Below are positions 60,914-64,000 of a stretch of DNA of 64,000 nucleotides, piece by piece. The stretch's first letter is position 1; every line of letters begins with the position of its first letter. Both the position numbers and the translations under genes were made by a program. The notes beneath the pieces are model-generated. The model ran no database searches. It was given only the letters and a program-made list of their open reading frames with translations, and was not told the origin of the DNA. The stretch comes from Algoriphagus boseongensis (lineage in GTDB: Bacteria; Bacteroidota; Bacteroidia; Cytophagales; Cyclobacteriaceae): assembly GCF_004362805.1 (NCBI RefSeq), contig NZ_SNYF01000005.1, positions 603,788 to 667,787 of the forward strand, given 5' to 3'.

Positions 60914-61534
60914 TTAATCCTCAATTTCGAGTTTTTCAAGTACTTCAGCCATCTGATCAAAGTCCCTGAGCCCTGTTTTTATTTCATTTTCTCCATTTAA
61001 GGAAACGCCATAAAGATTTAAGTCCTGAATTAGCTCCAAAACATTTTCAGAGTTGATGCCTCCTCCTAGAATCACTTTGCATTTAGAACTTAAAGTAGAA
61101 ATGGACTCTTTTTCAGATTCAGACAATTCATCGGATTCAGGAATTACATGAAGAATGATTCCAAGTTTTGAAATCAAATCTGAAACCTCCGGCTCAAGGT
61201 GAATTAATTCGGGAAGATTTCCTCTATAAATTAAAGACAAACCCTTGTCAATCAGTTTCTCAATATCTTCAAATCGATCATGTTCTACCCAGTTGATTTC
61301 AGGATAATCCTTGAGTACATCAAGAATTTCCATATCCAAGGTACCGGTAAATTCTCCAACAAAATCCACTCCTGAAACCCAACCGGTAATCTCCTTAAAT
61401 CTATCCGGATGGAGGTAATTAGGATCAGTAGGGTGTAAAGAAAATCCCAATAAATTTACCATCATGCCTGAGCAATATCTTGCGTCAGTCAAATTGGTGA
61501 CATGATTGATTTTTACAAAAGTTCGAAGGGCCAT
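60914..61534 (-). CDS. TrpF-like (phosphoribosylanthranilate isomerase-like) protein lacking the catalytic cysteine
   Basis: The 206-residue protein has the TrpF TIM-barrel outline: FVKINHVTNLTDARYCSG at the N-terminus, an acidic middle and VILGGGINSENVLEL near the C-terminal phosphate loop. In genuine TrpF the first strand reads VKICG with the catalytic cysteine; here it reads VKINH. The usual late GxKD segment is altered (NEIKTGLRDF retains only RD). It is therefore probably a paralogue with another or no activity. No other trp gene is nearby. It is convergent to the aldo/keto reductase. Confidence 0.7.
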   Translation of the reverse strand: MALRTFVKINHVTNLTDARYCSGMMVNLLGFSLHPTDPNYLHPDRFKEITGWVSGVDFVGEFTGTLDMEILDVLKDYPEINWVEHDRFEDIEKLIDKGLSLIYRGNLPELIHLEPEVSDLISKLGIILHVIPESDELSESEKESISTLSSKCKVILGGGINSENVLELIQDLNLYGVSLNGENEIKTGLRDFDQMAEVLEKLEIED

Positions 61535-61658
61535 GGTGAATTAAATTGTGCTGCAAAGTAAGTATGGATTTTTTGGGAGAAAAGGAAATGGAGAAGGAAA
61601 CGACTGGAATCAAATGAAATTCGCATTATTACCTTTATTTTTATCTAAAATTCAAAAA

Positions 61659-62321
61659 ATGAATAGAGGCTTAGTTTTGTTGGTGTTTGCAGCAATCTTT
61701 GGCTTTTTCAGCTGTGTGGAGGAAAAAGAGGAACCATTGTTTGAAGAAGGGAAAGAGTTTCAGCCCTTGTCAATAGGCCTTTTTTGGACGTATCAAGTGG
61801 AGGAAACGGAGTATTTTGGAGAGAATGATTTTGAGAACAGAAATTATTTTTTGAGAGATAGAATAAGAAGTTCCTATGTCAATGAAGCGAAAGAATTGGT
61901 TTTTATTGTGGAAAGAAGCCAATCCAATAACCAAAGCAATTGGAATAAGATAATTGAATACACCCTTTTGCTAAGAAATAATTCCTTGATCAAAAATCTA
62001 AATAATCAGTCGGTCGTAAACCTAGTATTTCCTCCTAGATTAGGGACTAACTGGAACGGGAAAATCTATCAGGCTGAAGGGGATGATGAATTTGAAATTG
62101 ATTTGGTTGAGGGGGATATTCTCCGTGTGAATCAAGAGGAATTCGATGATAAAGTGACCAAAAGGGATGTCCGTTTTGAGATTTTTCAAAAAAACATTGG
62201 TTTGACGGAAGCGTTTTATGATGTAATTACCTATTGTTCGAGAAATGATTGTTTGGGAAATCAATTAATTGACGGTGGAAAGAAAATATCTATGAAGTTG
62301 GTGGATAATGGAAAAAATTAA
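61659..62321 (+). CDS. Lipoprotein of unknown function
   Basis: The 220-residue protein has a lipoprotein signal (MNRGLVLLVFAAIFGFFSC) with lipidation at C19, followed by a glutamate-rich tether (VEEKEEPLFEEGKE). The mature domain is beta-rich (IGLFWTYQVEETEYFG, ELVFIVERSQSNNQ, GTNWNGKIYQAEG), reminiscent of small lipoproteins near cell-surface proteins. The open frame extends back to 61548, but the signal peptide fixes the start at 61659. It overlaps the subtilase gene by 14 bases, so both products are probably needed together. Confidence 0.75.
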   Translation: MNRGLVLLVFAAIFGFFSCVEEKEEPLFEEGKEFQPLSIGLFWTYQVEETEYFGENDFENRNYFLRDRIRSSYVNEAKELVFIVERSQSNNQSNWNKIIEYTLLLRNNSLIKNLNNQSVVNLVFPPRLGTNWNGKIYQAEGDDEFEIDLVEGDILRVNQEEFDDKVTKRDVRFEIFQKNIGLTEAFYDVITYCSRNDCLGNQLIDGGKKISMKLVDNGKN

Positions 62322-63969
62322 ATCAATACTGACCTTTCTATTTTTTACAGGGATAGGGATTTCTGCCTTTTCTCAGGATCGCTATACTGTCTATTATAAA
62401 TTCAAACCTCAGAGTGAATTTTCTCTTCAGCAGCCTCAGGCTTTTCTGACTTCAAAGGCAATCCAAAGACGGCAAAGGGAAGGGCTTCAACTGGATAGTT
62501 TGGATTTGCCTGTTTCCAAAAAATACACTGATCTCATTGGGAAAAATTCGAAGTACATTCTTTATCACAGCAAATGGTTGAATGCTTCAGTGGTAATCGC
62601 TGATCAAAACCAATTAAAGGAAATTCAAAAACTCCCATTTGTTGAAAGAACAGAATTAGTTGCGATTGGATTTACCCCGCCTCCTTCGGCAAGATTAAAA
62701 AACCTAATCAGAGCTTCGGCGACCACCACAGTAAATTGTGATACAAAGCTGAACGCTAGAATGGAGGAGGTAAATGAAAATTCCTATGATTTTCAGAATC
62801 AGCTAATAGGGATTGATAAGATGCATAAAGAGGGATTTACTGGCAAAGGTGTGACCATTGCCGTTTTTGATGCAGGATTTCCTGGAGTAAATACGGCTAG
62901 CGCTTTTACCCATTTGTTTACTAATAAGCAAATTGTTGGTCAAAAGGATGTAGTCAAGCCTTGGAATCCTCAGGTTTTTACAGATCATCCTCACGGAACA
63001 AATGTATTATCCCTCATTGGTGCTAAAGACGAAACCAAGTTGGTTTCAGGGGCTCATGGATCAGATTTTATTTTGGTAATCACAGAAGATGTAGCCACTG
63101 AGTATAGAATTGAAGAAATAAACTGGATTAGGGGTGCTGAGTTTGCGGATAGTTTGGGTGTAGATATTATCAGTAGCTCTGTTGGCTACTGGGATTTTGA
63201 TGATCCGAAAATGAACTATACGCTTGCTAATCTTGATGGAAAAACGGCTACTATTACCAAAGGAGCCAATATTGCTTCTCAAAAAGGAATCTTGGTTATC
63301 AATAGTGTAGGAAATTACGGTGCTGGGGGTGCCTCAACTTTAGTCGCTCCAGCTGATTCGAAAGAAGTATTAGCAATCGGATCGGTTACCAAAACTTCCA
63401 CTGTATCGGGGTTTAGTTCCAGAGGACCAACAGGGGACGGAAGGTTAAAGCCAGATTTGGCAGCATTTGGAGATAGTCCGGTTCTTATCAGAGCCAATGG
63501 TACAACAGCGGTATCCAGTGGGACTTCATTTTCTGCTCCTCAGGTAGCGGCCTTGGCAGCTGGACTTTGGGAGGCGAAACCTGAATGGAAAAGAGCACAA
63601 TTGATAGATGCTCTTTTACGAAGTGCCAGCCAATACAATTCCCCTGACAATTTATTGGGGTATGGTATTCCTGACTTTTTTAAAGCGTATTATGGAGAAA
63701 TTCTTTCTGCCCCTGAAGAAGATTCCGCATGGAAAATTTACCCTAATCCACTGGTTGAAAATGAGTTGAAGATCCAGTTCGGTTCAGGACTTGAAGGTAA
63801 TTTTGAACTTATAGATTTGAATGGTAAAGTGCTTATTGAAGCCGATTTGACCAGAAATGATTCCCGATCACCATTCCTAATTTCTCTAGAAAGTATAAAA
63901 CCTGGACTTTATCTGGTTAGATTTAGACAAGGAATAAATACCATTCAAACCAAATTAATCCGGCGATAA
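62308..63969 (+). CDS. Subtilisin-like serine protease with type IX secretion C-terminal domain
   Basis: The 553-residue protein has a signal peptide (IKSILTFLFFTGIGISAFSQ), a propeptide-like region to about residue 160 and an S8 peptidase domain. The triad is D188 (AVFDAG), H229 (HPHGTN) and S407 (GTSFSAP), with oxyanion N336 (NSVGN). Residues of about 475-553 form a type A T9SS sorting domain (IYPNPLVENELKI, FELIDLNGKVL, LKPGLY-like SIKPGLYLVRFRQG). It should be exported by Sec, cross the outer membrane by the type IX system and stay on the surface or be released. The gene is complete, ending 31 bases before the window edge. Confidence 0.93.
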   Translation: MEKIKSILTFLFFTGIGISAFSQDRYTVYYKFKPQSEFSLQQPQAFLTSKAIQRRQREGLQLDSLDLPVSKKYTDLIGKNSKYILYHSKWLNASVVIADQNQLKEIQKLPFVERTELVAIGFTPPPSARLKNLIRASATTTVNCDTKLNARMEEVNENSYDFQNQLIGIDKMHKEGFTGKGVTIAVFDAGFPGVNTASAFTHLFTNKQIVGQKDVVKPWNPQVFTDHPHGTNVLSLIGAKDETKLVSGAHGSDFILVITEDVATEYRIEEINWIRGAEFADSLGVDIISSSVGYWDFDDPKMNYTLANLDGKTATITKGANIASQKGILVINSVGNYGAGGASTLVAPADSKEVLAIGSVTKTSTVSGFSSRGPTGDGRLKPDLAAFGDSPVLIRANGTTAVSSGTSFSAPQVAALAAGLWEAKPEWKRAQLIDALLRSASQYNSPDNLLGYGIPDFFKAYYGEILSAPEEDSAWKIYPNPLVENELKIQFGSGLEGNFELIDLNGKVLIEADLTRNDSRSPFLISLESIKPGLYLVRFRQGINTIQTKLIRR

Positions 63970-64000
63970 GCATTGAAGAGCTGATTTGCCAAGAACTTAA

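Noticed and set aside
61548..61658. 37-residue extension of the lipoprotein before the subtilase
   Set aside because: The lipobox signal beginning at 61659 would be buried; the extension has no homology-like features.

Overview
The window looks like chromosomal DNA from a Bacteroidota bacterium, most likely a cytophagal such as Cyclobacteriaceae (Algoriphagus-like). The reasons are: several promoters of the TTTG-N18-21-TAnnTTTG type; almost no Shine-Dalgarno sites; signal peptides ending in -AQ; a protease with a type IX secretion C-terminal domain; a methionine synthase split into two genes; and many Bacteroidota-type families (YaiO barrel, DUF6807, ThuA, DUF819). Genes are dense and overlaps are common. 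I saw no insertion sequence, prophage or CRISPR array. The family-level placement is inference.

Layout. 1-277: a cluster of short GC-rich palindromes and a terminator. 278-7014 (minus): a secreted PSMA-like M28 peptidase, then three secreted amidohydrolases in tandem; only the middle one keeps its metal ligands. 7241-13039 (plus): a tightly coupled locus of response regulator, HEAT-repeat membrane protein, processive GT2 glycosyltransferase, YaiO-type outer-membrane barrel and an unrecognised anchored protein. It is followed tail-to-tail by an LtaS-like phosphotransferase. This is my best candidate for a little-described exopolysaccharide system. 15133-18343: PmtA-like methyltransferase, a small DUF3253-like protein, MsrA and a protein with a nucleosidase-like C-terminus. 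18424-21253: SnoaL-like protein, AbgB-like M20 hydrolase and a hexosamine-phosphate isomerase.

21288-21465 holds two tandem tRNA-Asp genes with a clear promoter. 21670-24896: accA, then an overlapping MBL/patatin/acyltransferase operon. 24934-30525 (minus): ATP-grasp protein, M17 aminopeptidase, esterase and an isolated aceK. 30526-30866 contains a candidate small RNA. 30867-34066: lipoprotein, Nudix hydrolase, DUF819 transporter-like protein, thioredoxin-like ferredoxin and YbjQ. 34280-38560 is a 1,426-residue soluble multi-PAS hybrid kinase, followed by an internally duplicated barrel protein.

40050-45063 is a methionine operon: promoter, SAM-I riboswitch, split metH, metF and terminator. 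45106-52204: HMG-CoA lyase-like protein, PepSY protein, dprA, MerR regulator, rsmE, deaD with a structured leader and a serine hydrolase. 52377-60876: FAD oxidoreductase, then a ThuA/DUF6807/two Gfo-Idh-MocA carbohydrate cluster, an NAD-binding protein and an aldo/keto reductase. The end holds a TrpF-like protein lacking the usual cysteine, a lipoprotein and a T9SS-secreted subtilase.

All calls come from reading the sequence and translations by eye; no database search or folding program was run.
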